The notes beneath the pieces are model-generated. The model worked only from the letters and a program-made list of their open reading frames with translations. It searched no databases and had not been told where the DNA came from. Shown one piece after another: positions 25,127 through 34,088 of a stretch of 50,593 nt of DNA. The translations under genes and the position numbers were made by a program. This DNA is from Streptomyces hygroscopicus subsp. hygroscopicus (GTDB lineage: Bacteria; Actinomycetota; Actinomycetes; Streptomycetales; Streptomycetaceae). The first letter of the stretch is position 1; the number at the start of each line of letters is the position of its first letter. Location: NCBI RefSeq assembly GCF_001553455.1, contig NZ_BBOX01000212.1:1-50593 (forward strand), given 5' to 3'.

Positions 25127-26116
25127 ATGAGAGGTCCCACCCGCGTCCTGTCCGGCACCCTGGCCGTTGTGCTGACCCTGCTCGCCGGAGCCTGCGCCCC
25201 CTGGCCGGGCACCGGGAACACCGCCGGCGACGGTCTGCGGATCGTGGTGCCCAACACACCCGGGGGCGGGTACGACACTACGGCACGGACCGTGGCCCGG
25301 GTGCTGGAGGAGACCGGGACCGCCGCGGACGTGGAGGTGTTCAACCTGCCCGGAGCCGGTGGCACCGTCGGTCTCCACCGCATCGTCGACGAACGGGGCA
25401 ACGGACGGCTCGCCCTGCAGATGGGGCTCGGAGTCCTCGGCGCGTCGCACGTCGCCCACGCGAAGGTGACCGTGGCGCGGACCACACCGATCGCGCGCCT
25501 GATCGACGAACCCGAGGCGGTGGTGGTGCGCGCGGACTCGCCGTACCGCACCATCGCGGACCTGGTCACCGACTGGCGCAGGAGCCCCGGAGACGTCACG
25601 GTCGGCGGCGGTTCCTCACCGGGCGGCCCGGAACACCTGCTGCCCATGGCGCTGGCCCACGCCGTCGGCATCCAGCCGAAGAAGGTGAGGTACGCCGCCT
25701 ACGACGGCGGTGGCGGCGACCTGCTCCCGGCGCTGCTGGACGGCCGGGTGGACTTCGCCACCAGCGGCGTCGGCGAGTACCTCGACCAGATCGCCGCCGG
25801 GCAGCTCAGAGTGCTCGCGGTCACCAGCGGGCGGCCGGTGGCCGCGCTGCCGGGAGCGCCGACGCTGAAGGCGGCCGGGATCGACCTGGTCTTCGACAAC
25901 TGGCGGGGGATCGTCGCCCCGCCCGGCATCAGCACCGCGGACCGGAAACGCTGGATCGAGATGCTGACCGCGCTGCACACCTCCCGGCAGTGGCAGGCCG
26001 AGCTCAGCCGCCACGGCTGGACCGACGCCTTCACCACCGGTGGCGCCTTCGCCACCTATCTGGCCCGGCAGGACAAGGCCGTGGCCGAGATGGTCGGACG
26101 CCTGGGACTGGACTGA
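25127..26116 (+). CDS. TctC/Bug-family substrate-binding lipoprotein
   Basis: 329 residues. The N-terminus is a lipoprotein signal with Cys in LLAGACAP. The Bug fold markers are LRIVVPNTPGGGYDTTARTV at the first strand and TVGGGSSPGGPEHLLP and DNWRGIVAPPGIS later. Such proteins capture carboxylates for the TctAB membrane transporter. No tctA or tctB gene is present; the next gene is a GntP permease instead. It may serve that permease, or act as a ligand-presenting partner of the divergent sensor kinase, as reported for some Bug proteins. Confidence 0.9.
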   Translation: MRGPTRVLSGTLAVVLTLLAGACAPWPGTGNTAGDGLRIVVPNTPGGGYDTTARTVARVLEETGTAADVEVFNLPGAGGTVGLHRIVDERGNGRLALQMGLGVLGASHVAHAKVTVARTTPIARLIDEPEAVVVRADSPYRTIADLVTDWRRSPGDVTVGGGSSPGGPEHLLPMALAHAVGIQPKKVRYAAYDGGGGDLLPALLDGRVDFATSGVGEYLDQIAAGQLRVLAVTSGRPVAALPGAPTLKAAGIDLVFDNWRGIVAPPGISTADRKRWIEMLTALHTSRQWQAELSRHGWTDAFTTGGAFATYLARQDKAVAEMVGRLGLD

Positions 26117-26304
26117 CCCCGGCCCGCCGGGCGGACGCCGCCGGCGGCCGCCACACGCCCGCATGCCCATGATCCGCGCAACCCCCTGCCCCTTTGCCCC
26201 CGCCCCTGCCCTCTGCCTCTGACCCCTGCCCCTGACCCCCGTCCCCTGGCCCACTCATGCCCTGGTGGCGTATGGAAACCCCCGCATGTCCTGGAAGGCA
26301 CCGC

Positions 26305-27786
26305 ATGACCGCACACACCTGGTGGCTGCTGCTCATCCTCACGGTGGCGATCGCCGCGCTCATCTACCTGATCAACTCCCGGCTGCGGGTGCATCCGTTC
26401 GTCGCGCTGATCCTGGTCAGCGTGGGCACGGGGATCGCGGCCGGGGAGCCCCTGGCCAAACTCGCCGGTTCCATAGAGGAGGGGGCCGGCGGCACCCTCG
26501 GTGATGTCGGCGTCACGCTCGCCCTGGGCGCCATGCTCGGCCGTCTGCTGTCCGACTCGGGCGCCACCGACGCCATCGCCCGCTCCCTCGTCGACCGCGC
26601 CGAGCCCCGCAGGCTGCCATGGCTGGTCGGGGCCGCGGCGTTCGTCATCGGCGTCCCCATGTTCTTCGAGGTGGGCCTGATCGTCCTGCTGCCGCTGATC
26701 TTCAGCGTGGCCCGCAGGCTGGAGGGCCAGGGGGCCACCAAGGGCAGCCCGTACGTGCTCCTGGGCGTGCCCGCCATCGCCTCGCTGTCCACCCTGCACG
26801 GCATGCTGCCGCCCCACCCCGGACCGCTGACCGCGATGACCGGTCTCCACGCCGACCTCGGTCTCACCCTCGGCGTCGGCATCGTCTGCGCCGTGCCCAC
26901 CGTCATCCTGGCCGGCCCCGTCTACGCCCGCTGGATCGCGCCGCGGCTCATGGACGTCCGCCCGGACGCCGAGCTGGTGGCGCAGTTCGCCGGCGCCGAG
27001 CGGGAGCCCGCTCCCGCCGCCCCGTCCGCCTCCTCCACCTCCTCCACCTCCTCTGCCTCCTCCGCTCCGGCCGCTTCGGGACCCGGTGCGCGGGCGGGCG
27101 CGGCGGGGCCCCGCCGGACCGGTGTGCCCACCGGCCTGGCCGTGGCCGCAGTGCTGGTCCCCGTCGTCCTGATGCTGCTGCGCACCCTGGCCGAGACGGT
27201 GATGGACGAGTCGAGCGGACTGGGCGCGGCCCTGGTGTTCGCCGGGGAACCGCTGGTGGCGATGCTCGCCGGTTTCCTCTTCGCCCTCGGCGTGACGATC
27301 GCCGGCTCCGGCCGCTCCGGTGAGGAGACCCGTGCCTCCCTGACCGACAGCCTGAAGTCCATCGCCGCGATCCTGCTCATCATCGGTGGGGGAGGGGCGT
27401 TCAAGCAGGTCCTCCAGGACTCCGGCATCGGCGACGCCATCGCGTCGGCCGCCGAAGGCGCCCATATCAATCTGATCCTGCTGGGCTGGCTCATCGCCCT
27501 GCTGCTGTCGCTGACCACCGGCTCGGCCACCGTCGGCATCGTGTCCGCCACCGGCATCGTGGCCCCGCTGATCGGCGACGGCGGGGGCCTGGAGGCATCC
27601 CTGCTCGTGGTCGCCATCGGGGCCGGCTCCATCGGCCTGAACTACGTCAACCACGCGGGGTTCTGGCTGGTGAAGGAGTCGTTCGGAATGGACCTCGGCC
27701 AGGCCACCAAGACCCAGACCGCCGTGCAGACCCTGGTCAGCGTCTTCGGGCTGGCGATGGCCCTGCTGCTGTCGGTGTTCGCCTGA
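26305..27786 (+). CDS. GntP-family gluconate/sugar-acid:H+ symporter
   Basis: 493 residues with about 12-14 membrane segments. Family landmarks: RLRVHPFVALILVSVGTGIA, GVPMFFEVGLIVLLPLIFSV, LPPHPGPLTAM and GSIGLNYVNHAGFWLVKESF. The ATG at 26305 has GGAAGG six bases upstream. A Ser/Pro/Ala-rich cytoplasmic linker (about residues 237-270, repeated Ser-Thr/Ser-Ala) lies between the two halves and is longer than usual, encoded by a small TCC repeat. It follows the TctC-like gene by 188 bp of C-rich DNA and likely imports a hexonate or related acid. Confidence 0.93.
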   Translation: MTAHTWWLLLILTVAIAALIYLINSRLRVHPFVALILVSVGTGIAAGEPLAKLAGSIEEGAGGTLGDVGVTLALGAMLGRLLSDSGATDAIARSLVDRAEPRRLPWLVGAAAFVIGVPMFFEVGLIVLLPLIFSVARRLEGQGATKGSPYVLLGVPAIASLSTLHGMLPPHPGPLTAMTGLHADLGLTLGVGIVCAVPTVILAGPVYARWIAPRLMDVRPDAELVAQFAGAEREPAPAAPSASSTSSTSSASSAPAASGPGARAGAAGPRRTGVPTGLAVAAVLVPVVLMLLRTLAETVMDESSGLGAALVFAGEPLVAMLAGFLFALGVTIAGSGRSGEETRASLTDSLKSIAAILLIIGGGGAFKQVLQDSGIGDAIASAAEGAHINLILLGWLIALLLSLTTGSATVGIVSATGIVAPLIGDGGGLEASLLVVAIGAGSIGLNYVNHAGFWLVKESFGMDLGQATKTQTAVQTLVSVFGLAMALLLSVFA

Positions 27787-27791
27787 GCCAC

Positions 27792-27828
27792 CGGTGCCCC
27801 GGCCGGAACGAATCCGGCCGGGGCACCG
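27792..27828. terminator. Bidirectional terminator between gntP and D,D-carboxypeptidase genes
   Basis: CGGTGCCCCGGCCGG (27792-27806) pairs perfectly with 27814-27828 around the loop AACGAAT, a 15-bp stem five bases after the gntP stop codon. Confidence 0.85.
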
Positions 27829-27855
27829 CGCTGTCGCCTCGGGGCGTGCGGACGC

Positions 27856-28791
27856 TCAGTCCCGCTGAGCGCCCTTCGGCAGCTGACGCCACTTCACCTC
27901 GGTGGTGGTGTCGTACGTCCAGTCGAGCATCTTTTTCGCGTCCGGGTAGCGGTCCGCGTCGTTGAGGACGACTCCCACGACCGTCTTGTCACCGCGCTTG
28001 GCGGCGAACACCAGACAGGGACCGGAGGGGGTGGTAGTCCCGGTCTTGACGCCGATCGCGCCCTCGTACGAACCCAGCAACTGGTTGGTGTTGTCCCAGG
28101 AGTAGTACCGGGTCCTGCCGTTGGCCGCCGGCGCTTCCTGCTTGGTGGACACCGACTTGACGACCGTGTCGAACGTTTCGTTCTCCATGGCGCGCCGGGT
28201 CAGCTGCGCCAGGTCGCGGGGCGTCGAGTAGTTGTCGGGGTCGGCCGAGACACCGTCGAAGGAGTCGTACTGGGTGTTGGTCAGCCCCAGGTCCTTGGCC
28301 TTCGCGTTCATCTTGGTGATGAACGACTTGGTGCGCTCGTCCGTGGTGTCGCCGGTGCCGAAGGTGTCGGCCAGCGCCATCGCCGCGTCGCAGCCCGACG
28401 GGAGCATCAGCCCGTACAGCAGCTGGTTGACGGTGAGTTTGTCACCGGTCTGCAGGTCCGCCGTGCTGGCACCGGACTTCGTGACGTAGTCCCGGTACTC
28501 CTGCTTGATGGTGACCTGCTGGTTGAGGTCCAGGCCCTTGGTCTCGAGTACCACGAGGGCAGTCATGATCTTTGTGGTGCTCGCCATCGGACGCTTGGTG
28601 TCGGCGTCCTTGGCCATCAGCTCCTTGTTGGAGCCGGTGTCGAGCAGGTACGCGCCCTGGGCGCTGACCTCCGGTGGTGGCTCGGTCGATGCCTGGGCCA
28701 TCGCCACCGGGACCGCGATCGATACGGCCACCGTGGACGCGACCGCCGCGACTCTCCAGCGGCGGGTCACGGTTCCACGACGTTTATGCAT
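27856..28791 (-). CDS. D-alanyl-D-alanine carboxypeptidase (PBP5/S11-like)
   Basis: 311 residues from an ATG with GGAGGG upstream. A signal peptide ends near AMAQA (about 33-36). The penicillin-binding motifs are STTK (active Ser, in RPMASTTKIM), SGC in LMLPSGCDAAMALA in place of the SxN triad, and KTG in IGVKTGTT. It trims the terminal D-Ala of peptidoglycan stem peptides outside the membrane. No C-terminal amphipathic anchor is seen, so it may be soluble or held by other means. SGC instead of SGN is seen in other actinobacterial S11 enzymes, so loss of activity is not implied. Confidence 0.92.
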   Translation of the reverse strand: MHKRRGTVTRRWRVAAVASTVAVSIAVPVAMAQASTEPPPEVSAQGAYLLDTGSNKELMAKDADTKRPMASTTKIMTALVVLETKGLDLNQQVTIKQEYRDYVTKSGASTADLQTGDKLTVNQLLYGLMLPSGCDAAMALADTFGTGDTTDERTKSFITKMNAKAKDLGLTNTQYDSFDGVSADPDNYSTPRDLAQLTRRAMENETFDTVVKSVSTKQEAPAANGRTRYYSWDNTNQLLGSYEGAIGVKTGTTTPSGPCLVFAAKRGDKTVVGVVLNDADRYPDAKKMLDWTYDTTTEVKWRQLPKGAQRD

Positions 28792-29359
28792 TCGCCCTCC
28801 GTTTCGGGTGGGGTTGTTCGGGCGGGCGCATCGTCTCACCGGGCGGAAAGCCGCGATACTCCGGGGTGTGGGCCCGGCGGCGCCTCTGGGGAATCAACCA
28901 GTATCCGGGTGGCGTTGTTGCCGCGATGGTGGATGCCGTATGGCAAGTGTGGACGTTTCGGGTGGGAGTTCGGCGATTTCCTGGGGACGGCGCCGTCCGG
29001 GCCATGGGCGGCCCCTGCGCCCCCGGCCCGCACCCGGACGTCCGTCAGCGCGCGGTGGCGTTCGGCGTCACGCCCGTCGAGGAACCGGCGGAGGTGGGGC
29101 GCCGCGGCGGCCGATGTCGGCGCTTGCCTGGTACGTACCCGTGTGCACCGTCGATTCGGGTGCTGGTGATGGTCACGGCCGCTCCCCCCGTGTGCCGCCT
29201 CTTCTCACGCTGGCACCACGCATTGTAGAGGGGCGGTTGCGGCAGGCGACCACGGCCGCCGGGTGCCGCGCCGCCCGCCGGGGCGGGCGGCGGGCGGTTG
29301 TTCGGCTCGGGTGGCGGCGCCGCGTTCGTCCGCGGGGGCTCAGCGCGGTCCCAGGGGGC
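28792..29359. other. Gene-free gap
   Basis: 568 bp between the D,D-carboxypeptidase start and the Old Yellow Enzyme stop. Short frames exist on both strands but none has a family resemblance or a ribosome site that fits. No tandem array is present. The last 120 bp are rich in GCCGCC/GGCGGC words that may form a hairpin for the oxidoreductase gene. The 5' region of the carboxypeptidase gene must lie at its left end. Confidence 0.5.
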
Positions 29360-30478
29360 TCAGTGCAGGGATTCCACCGCGTCCCGGTTGAAGGGGATCA
29401 GCTCGTCCAGGCGGTCGTTCAGGACCTTCTCGGCCCACTGGGGATCGGCGAGCAGTGCGCGGCCCACCGCGACGAGGTCGAACTCGTCCCGCTCCAGGCG
29501 GTCGAGGAGCCGTTCGATGCTGTCCACCGCCGCTTTCGCACCGGAGAGCGAGGTGGTCTGGAAGGCGCTGTCCAGGCCGACCGAGCCGACGGTGATGACC
29601 GGCTTGCCGGTGAGCTTCTTCGTCCAGCCGGCGATGTTCAGATCCGATCCGGTGTCGGGGAACTCCGGCCGCCAGTACCGGCGTCCGGAGGCGTGGAACG
29701 CGTCGACTCCGGCCTCTGCCAGCGGGGTGAGCACGGCTTCCAGTTCCTTGGGGTCCTCGGCGAGCCGGACGTCGTAGTGTTCGCCCTTCCACTGGGAGAA
29801 CCGGAGGACGACGGGGAAGTCGGGGGCCACCTTCTCGCGGATGGCGCTCACCAGCTCGGTGGCGAAGGCGGTCCGGGAGGCCAGGTCGCCGCCGTAGGCG
29901 TCGGTGCGCCGGTTGGTGCGTTCCCAGAGGAACTGGTCGATGAGGTAGCCGTGGGCGCCGTGCAGTTCCACGCCGTCGAAGCCGATCCGCTCGGCGGCCC
30001 GCGCGGCCTCGGCGAAGGCGGCGATGACGGTGTCGATGTCGGAGAGGGTCATCGTCTCGCCCGCTCCGGGCGTGCCGTCCAGCGCGATCCCGGACGGTCC
30101 CACGGACGGGGCGTCGGGGCACGGCGGCGCTCCGGCGGGGCGCCGTATGCCCACGTGCCACAGCTGGGGCATGATCGCGCCGCCGTGCGCGTGTACGGCC
30201 TCGACGACCTTCGCCCATCCGGCGAGCTGTTCCTCGCCGTGGAACCGGGGGACGCGGTCGAGGTAACCGGCGGACCGGTGGTCGACGGTGGTGCCCTCGG
30301 TGATGATCAGGCCGGTTCCCGCCGCCGCCCGGCGTGCGTAGTAGGCGGCGACGTCCTCACCGGGGATGCCGTCGGGGGAGTACTGGCGGGTCATGGGGGC
30401 CATGACGATCCGGTTCGGCAGCTTGGCCGAACCCAGCGTGAAGGGGCGGGACAGTGCCGTGGCCGCGCGGGTGCTCAC
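29360..30478 (-). CDS. Old Yellow Enzyme family NADH:flavin oxidoreductase
   Basis: 372 residues, an FMN-dependent TIM barrel. Visible motifs: LPNRIVMAPMTRQYSPDGIP (FMN contact), MPQLWHVG, FDGVELHGAHGYLIDQFLWE with the substrate-binding His pair region, and VAVGRALLADPQW at the phosphate site. It reduces activated alkenes or related electrophiles with NAD(P)H. The GTG start at 30478 has AGGAG nine bases upstream; the frame is open further but would cross the operator. It is divergent from an Rrf2 regulator, with a palindrome between, suggesting induction by electrophile or redox stress. Confidence 0.92.
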   Translation of the reverse strand: MSTRAATALSRPFTLGSAKLPNRIVMAPMTRQYSPDGIPGEDVAAYYARRAAAGTGLIITEGTTVDHRSAGYLDRVPRFHGEEQLAGWAKVVEAVHAHGGAIMPQLWHVGIRRPAGAPPCPDAPSVGPSGIALDGTPGAGETMTLSDIDTVIAAFAEAARAAERIGFDGVELHGAHGYLIDQFLWERTNRRTDAYGGDLASRTAFATELVSAIREKVAPDFPVVLRFSQWKGEHYDVRLAEDPKELEAVLTPLAEAGVDAFHASGRRYWRPEFPDTGSDLNIAGWTKKLTGKPVITVGSVGLDSAFQTTSLSGAKAAVDSIERLLDRLERDEFDLVAVGRALLADPQWAEKVLNDRLDELIPFNRDAVESLH

Positions 30479-30584
30479 TGTGTCGTTCTCCTGACGTGTC
30501 ATGTGCCGTGTTCTTCGCCGGGTCGTTCCGGAGCGGCCCTGGTTTCCCCCGGCCGGGGGGCCACGGGCTTCCCCGGAGCCAACG

Positions 30585-30611
30585 AAAATGTGACTCTGAA
30601 AGATACATTTT
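30585..30611. promoter_or_regulatory. Candidate Rrf2 operator
   Basis: AAAATGT (30585-30591) and ACATTTT (30605-30611) are perfect inverted repeats 13 bp apart, in the AT-rich centre of the divergent gap. AAGATACATTT within it resembles an NsrR-type half-site. The regulator is the adjacent Rrf2 gene. Confidence 0.6.
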
Positions 30612-30709
30612 TCGGGCGTAAACTGCAACTGTAAGTGTTGCGCTTTGGGTATGGCCGGAACGGGCCGTCGAGTAGGCTGTGCCCCGATCCGCGGGGGGAG
30701 GTGGAGACC

Positions 30710-31162
30710 GTGTTGGACATCCGGTTCTCCCGTGCGCTCCAGGTGATGCTGCTGCTCGCGGTCGCCGACGAGGACGGGGCCGCGCCCCGCAGCTCGTCCC
30801 AGCTGGCCTGTGAGCTGAACACCAACCCGAGCCTGGTCCGGAAACTCCTCGTCCCGCTGTCGGACGCGGGGCTGGTCGCCTGCGTCAAGGGCCGTGCGGG
30901 CGGGGCCGGGCTGGGGCGGCCGGCCGACCGGATCACCTTGGCCGAGATCTATCGCTGCGCCGTCGGCGACAAGCCCCTGTGGGCCCCCTCACCGGAGGCC
31001 GAACCCGCGTGTCAGGTGACCATGCACGCCGGTGCGTACTTCGCCGCGCTCACGGCCGAGGTCGAGGAAGCGGTGCTCGCCTCACTGGGCGACCGCACAC
31101 TCGCGGACAGTGTGCGGGAACTGCGGCGGATCGGCGCGGAGCGCCGCGCTCGACAGGGCTGA
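30710..31162 (+). CDS. Rrf2-family transcriptional regulator
   Basis: 150 residues. The winged helix starts at once (LDIRFSRALQVMLLLAVAD) and continues SSQLACELNTNPSLVRKLLV, then GLVACVKGRAGG. Iron-sulfur members need three cysteines in the C-terminal third; here Cys residues fall at IYRCAV and EPACQV only, so cluster binding is doubtful and thiol sensing is possible. The GTG at 30710 follows a GGAGG-rich site. It is the likely repressor of the divergent Old Yellow Enzyme gene. Confidence 0.88.
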   Translation: MLDIRFSRALQVMLLLAVADEDGAAPRSSSQLACELNTNPSLVRKLLVPLSDAGLVACVKGRAGGAGLGRPADRITLAEIYRCAVGDKPLWAPSPEAEPACQVTMHAGAYFAALTAEVEEAVLASLGDRTLADSVRELRRIGAERRARQG

Positions 31163-31260
31163 TCCGCAGTCTTGCGTGGCAGGAGTGAACCAGTGCGCTC
31201 CGCCGTGCGTCTTTCCTGTCCCGGGGGCCTCCTCGCCCCTTCCCTCGAAGAGAGTGCACT

Positions 31261-31548
31261 GTGACTGCCGACGGACACCACCAGACAGAAGGCCAGCACG
31301 ACGACTCGGGTCCGTGGTGGTGGGGGACCGGACCGCTGGGGGCGGTCGGCCTCATCGTGTGCGGGATCGCCGTGGCCCTGTGGTCGGCCTTCGGGCTGCC
31401 GGGCTCCTCGGACACCCCGGCCCTCGACCTTTACGGCGCGGGGAAGGTCATCGCCATCGGCATGGCCGTCGGCGGCACCGCCCTGCTGGGAAAGCTGCGC
31501 CGGCGTGCCACCCGAACGGGTGGGGCGGAGGAGCCGGAAGACCGCTGA
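31261..31548 (+). CDS. Small two-helix membrane protein, unknown function
   Basis: 95 residues from a GTG. A hydrophilic start rich in His, Gln and Asp is followed by two membrane helices (LGAVGLIVCGIAVALWSAF and VIAIGMAVGGTALLGKL) and a charged tail. Loop DTPALDLYGAGK lies between the helices. No domain is recognised. It lies 98 bp after the Rrf2 gene in the same direction and could be co-transcribed; codon use fits the genome, so it is probably real. Confidence 0.6.
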   Translation: MTADGHHQTEGQHDDSGPWWWGTGPLGAVGLIVCGIAVALWSAFGLPGSSDTPALDLYGAGKVIAIGMAVGGTALLGKLRRRATRTGGAEEPEDR

Positions 31549-31699
31549 CGGCCCGCTCTTTTCCTGGCCTGGCCCCGGCTCAACCGCCCGCTCCGGGCTC
31601 GGACGTCGCCGCGTGGCGGTGATACGACGGTGAACGCGCCGCCGACCGTCGCCCGGGTCGTCGGGAGGCTGGCCGGTGCGCGGGTGTACCGGCGCGAAG

Positions 31700-31990
31700 C
31701 GGCTCACCGCGTCACTGGCCGCGTGGCTTACCGCGTCGTCGGCCGCGCGGCTTACCGTGTCACTGGACACGTGGTCCGCCGCGTCACTGGCCGCGCGGCT
31801 CACCGCGCCACCGGCCACGCGGTTCAGCGCCACTGGTTGCGTGGTCCACCGGGTCACTGGCCGCGCGGTTCACCGCGCCACTGGTTGCGTGGTCCACCGG
31901 GTCACTGGCCGCGTGGCTTACCGCGTCATCGGACGCGTGGCTTACCGCGTCACCACCAGCCGCGTGGTCAACCGCGTGGCCGCCACGCGG
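31700..31990. repeat. 24-bp tandem array between convergent genes
   Basis: About twelve imperfect units of the form CACTGGCCGCGTGGCTTACC GCGT, itself two related 12-mers. A 42-bp block (around GCGCCACTGGTTGCGTGGTC) is duplicated exactly at about 31836 and 31878. It occupies most of the gap between the small membrane protein gene and the beta-lactamase gene. Confidence 0.85.
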
Positions 31991-32023
31991 TTGAGCACGC
32001 AGCGGTCACGCGGGGACGCCGCG

Positions 32024-33007
32024 TTACGACAGTGTGTCGGCCACCACCGACGCCGCGTCCGCGATCAGCTTGTTGTCGAATGTGGTGTCCTTGTCGCCGC
32101 GCCACGACATGATCGCCAGGACGATGGGCGCGCTGTCGGGCGGCCACACCACGGCGATGTCGTTGCGGGCGCCGTAGTAGCTGCCGTTTCCGGTCTTGTC
32201 CCCGACCACCCACCCCTTGGGCACCCCGGCCCTGATCAGCTCGTCCCCGGTGGTGTTGGTCCGCAGCCACTTGGTGAGCTGTGTCCGCTCCGGCTTGCCG
32301 AGGGCGTCACCGAGGACGAACGCGCGCAGGTCCTCGGCCATCGCCCGCGGGGTGCTCGTGTCATGCGTCTCGCCCGGGACCCACCGGCTCAGCTCCGGTT
32401 CCTCGTTCTCCATCTGGATGACGTCGTCACCCATCTTCTCGAGCATGGCGTCGAGGCCCTTGGGCCCGCCGAGCACATCGAAGAGCAGGTTGGCCGCGGT
32501 GTTGTCGCTGTAGCGGACGGCGGCGTCACACAGCGCGCCCAGGGTCATCCCGGTCTTGACGTGTTTCTCGGTCACGGGGGAGTAGTCGACCAGATCGTCC
32601 TTGGCATACCTGATCACCCGATCCAGCCCGCTCAGCGAGTACTTCCGCAGCACGGCACCGGCGGCCAGCGCCTTGAACGTGGAGGCGTAGGCGAACCGCT
32701 CGCCATCGCGATAGGCCACCTCGCGCCCGGTGCCGGTGTCGATGGCGTAGACGCCCAGCCGCGCGTCGTAGGCGTGTTCCAGTTTCCTGAACGCTCCGGT
32801 GAACGCCTTGCCCGCCGCGCCCGAACCCGTCGGCTTCGCCCGCTCCGCGGCCGCGGACGACGAACCCGATGAGCCCGGTGAGCCCGATGAGCCCGGCGAC
32901 GCGGAGGAGTCCGTGGAGCCGCCCTGGCCGCAGGCCGTCAGCGGGACGAGAAGCGCGAGCGTGGCGAGCGCGCCGAGAGCGGTGTGCCGGGCACGGGTGA
33001 GTCGCAT
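32024..33007 (-). CDS. blaL: Class A beta-lactamase lipoprotein (BlaL-like)
   Basis: 327 residues. A lipoprotein signal (LLVPLTAC) and a Ser/Gly-rich tether precede the enzyme. Active-site motifs: YASTFKA (Ser70-x-x-Lys73), YSDNTA (SDN130-132), EPELS (Glu166 loop) and GDKTGNG (KTG234-236). It hydrolyses penicillins and related beta-lactams on the outer face of the membrane. The omega loop has Ser where class A enzymes nearly always have Asn170, which helps hold the deacylation water; this could alter turnover. GGAGG eight bases before the ATG supports the start. It is divergent from blaA-blaB, the arrangement described in Streptomyces cacaoi. Confidence 0.93.
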   Translation of the reverse strand: MRLTRARHTALGALATLALLVPLTACGQGGSTDSSASPGSSGSPGSSGSSSAAAERAKPTGSGAAGKAFTGAFRKLEHAYDARLGVYAIDTGTGREVAYRDGERFAYASTFKALAAGAVLRKYSLSGLDRVIRYAKDDLVDYSPVTEKHVKTGMTLGALCDAAVRYSDNTAANLLFDVLGGPKGLDAMLEKMGDDVIQMENEEPELSRWVPGETHDTSTPRAMAEDLRAFVLGDALGKPERTQLTKWLRTNTTGDELIRAGVPKGWVVGDKTGNGSYYGARNDIAVVWPPDSAPIVLAIMSWRGDKDTTFDNKLIADAASVVADTLS

Positions 33008-33160
33008 GGGCGGAACCTCCGGGTGGGTCCCGTCGCGCGGGGCGCACGGGAAATGAGATGACCTGGCCCGACATGGCCCGCTTCGGGGCGTGATGTCGGC
33101 GCCGGAGTCAGCCTCGCCCGCGGGCGGCTATGCGGTCCAATACGCTCATGCGCTTTTCCA

Positions 33161-33173
33161 TGCCGATCTGGCA
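33161..33173. promoter_or_regulatory. LysR-type T-N11-A operator between blaL and blaA
   Basis: ATGCC GATCT GGCAT (33160-33174) is a perfect palindrome that contains T-N11-A at 33161-33173, the classic LysR box, 12 bp before the blaA start. It probably binds BlaA to control itself and blaL. Further imperfect T-N11-A words lie towards blaL (around 33129-33160). Confidence 0.7.
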
Positions 33174-33185
33174 TAGGGTGCGGCT

Positions 33186-34088
33186 GTGGATCTGGTGGGT
33201 GTGTGCCGGGCGTTCGTCAGCGTGAGCGAACGCGGGAGTTTCACCGTCGGGGCGGCGGCAGCCCGGATGTCCCAGTCGGTGGCCAGCCGTCGCGTGGCCG
33301 CTCTGGAGGAGCGGTTCGGCGAGCCGCTCTTCGAGCGCACCTCGCGGCGCGCCGTTCTCACCCCTTTCGGGCGGGACATGCTGCCGGTGGCCAGGCAACT
33401 GGTGCAGGCGGCCGATGTGCTGTTGCACGAGGCGGAAGCCGCCAAGCGCAAGCCGTGGCGGCTCGCGGTGCCCGGCATCTGCTCCACGGCCGGTCTCGCC
33501 CGCCTGGTCGCCGAGGCGCGGGGGCATGGTGTCACGCTCGATCTCCGGGTCGCCACGCCCGCGCAGCGCCTGGAGCTGATCCACGCACAGCAGGTGCGGG
33601 CCGCCCTGCTGGCGGTGCCCGAGGACGAGGCGACGTGGTCCGTGCCGCTCGGGCTCGCCACGGCGCGGGACCCCGGTGTCAGACGTGTCTACGTCGAGAC
33701 GCTGCGGGTCGGACGAGCCTCTCCGGAGCCGGCCCGCCGCATCTGGATCCAGCCCGAGGACGATGTGCCGCACATCCGCGATCCGCTGACCCGGCTGCGT
33801 GACGCGGTCGGGCTGCGGCCCGCACAACTCGTGGCCGCCGGCGATCTGACGACCGCCGCCGCCGAAGTCCTCTCCACCCGCGACCTGTTGCTGTGCTCAC
33901 CCGCGCAGGCCGGGGAACTCTCCCTGACCTGGCGGCCCATCGGTGAGATCACACTCAGCCGGGGGTTCGCCCTCACCGCCGCGGCGGACGGCAATCCCCA
34001 GCACATCGAAGGGCGCCTGGGCGGCGCCATCGCCCGCTGCCTCGGCGCGGGCGCCCCGGCGGACACCGGGGAAGGGGCGGAGGCATGA
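33186..34088 (+). CDS. blaA: LysR-family beta-lactamase regulator (BlaA-like)
   Basis: 300 residues from GTG. The winged HTH is FVSVSERGSFTVGAAAARMS, then QSVASRRVAALEERFGEPLF, followed by an inducer-binding domain. In S. cacaoi, BlaA together with BlaB activates the beta-lactamase gene when beta-lactams are present; gene order and orientation here are the same. The stop overlaps the blaB start as ATGA (34085-34088), so the two proteins are made together. The LysR box at 33161-33173 lies just before the start. Confidence 0.88.
   Translation: MDLVGVCRAFVSVSERGSFTVGAAAARMSQSVASRRVAALEERFGEPLFERTSRRAVLTPFGRDMLPVARQLVQAADVLLHEAEAAKRKPWRLAVPGICSTAGLARLVAEARGHGVTLDLRVATPAQRLELIHAQQVRAALLAVPEDEATWSVPLGLATARDPGVRRVYVETLRVGRASPEPARRIWIQPEDDVPHIRDPLTRLRDAVGLRPAQLVAAGDLTTAAAEVLSTRDLLLCSPAQAGELSLTWRPIGEITLSRGFALTAAADGNPQHIEGRLGGAIARCLGAGAPADTGEGAEA

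Noticed and set aside
28505..30634. 709-codon plus-strand frame across the carboxypeptidase and Old Yellow Enzyme genes
   Set aside because: Antisense to two well-supported genes, and compositionally non-protein-like.
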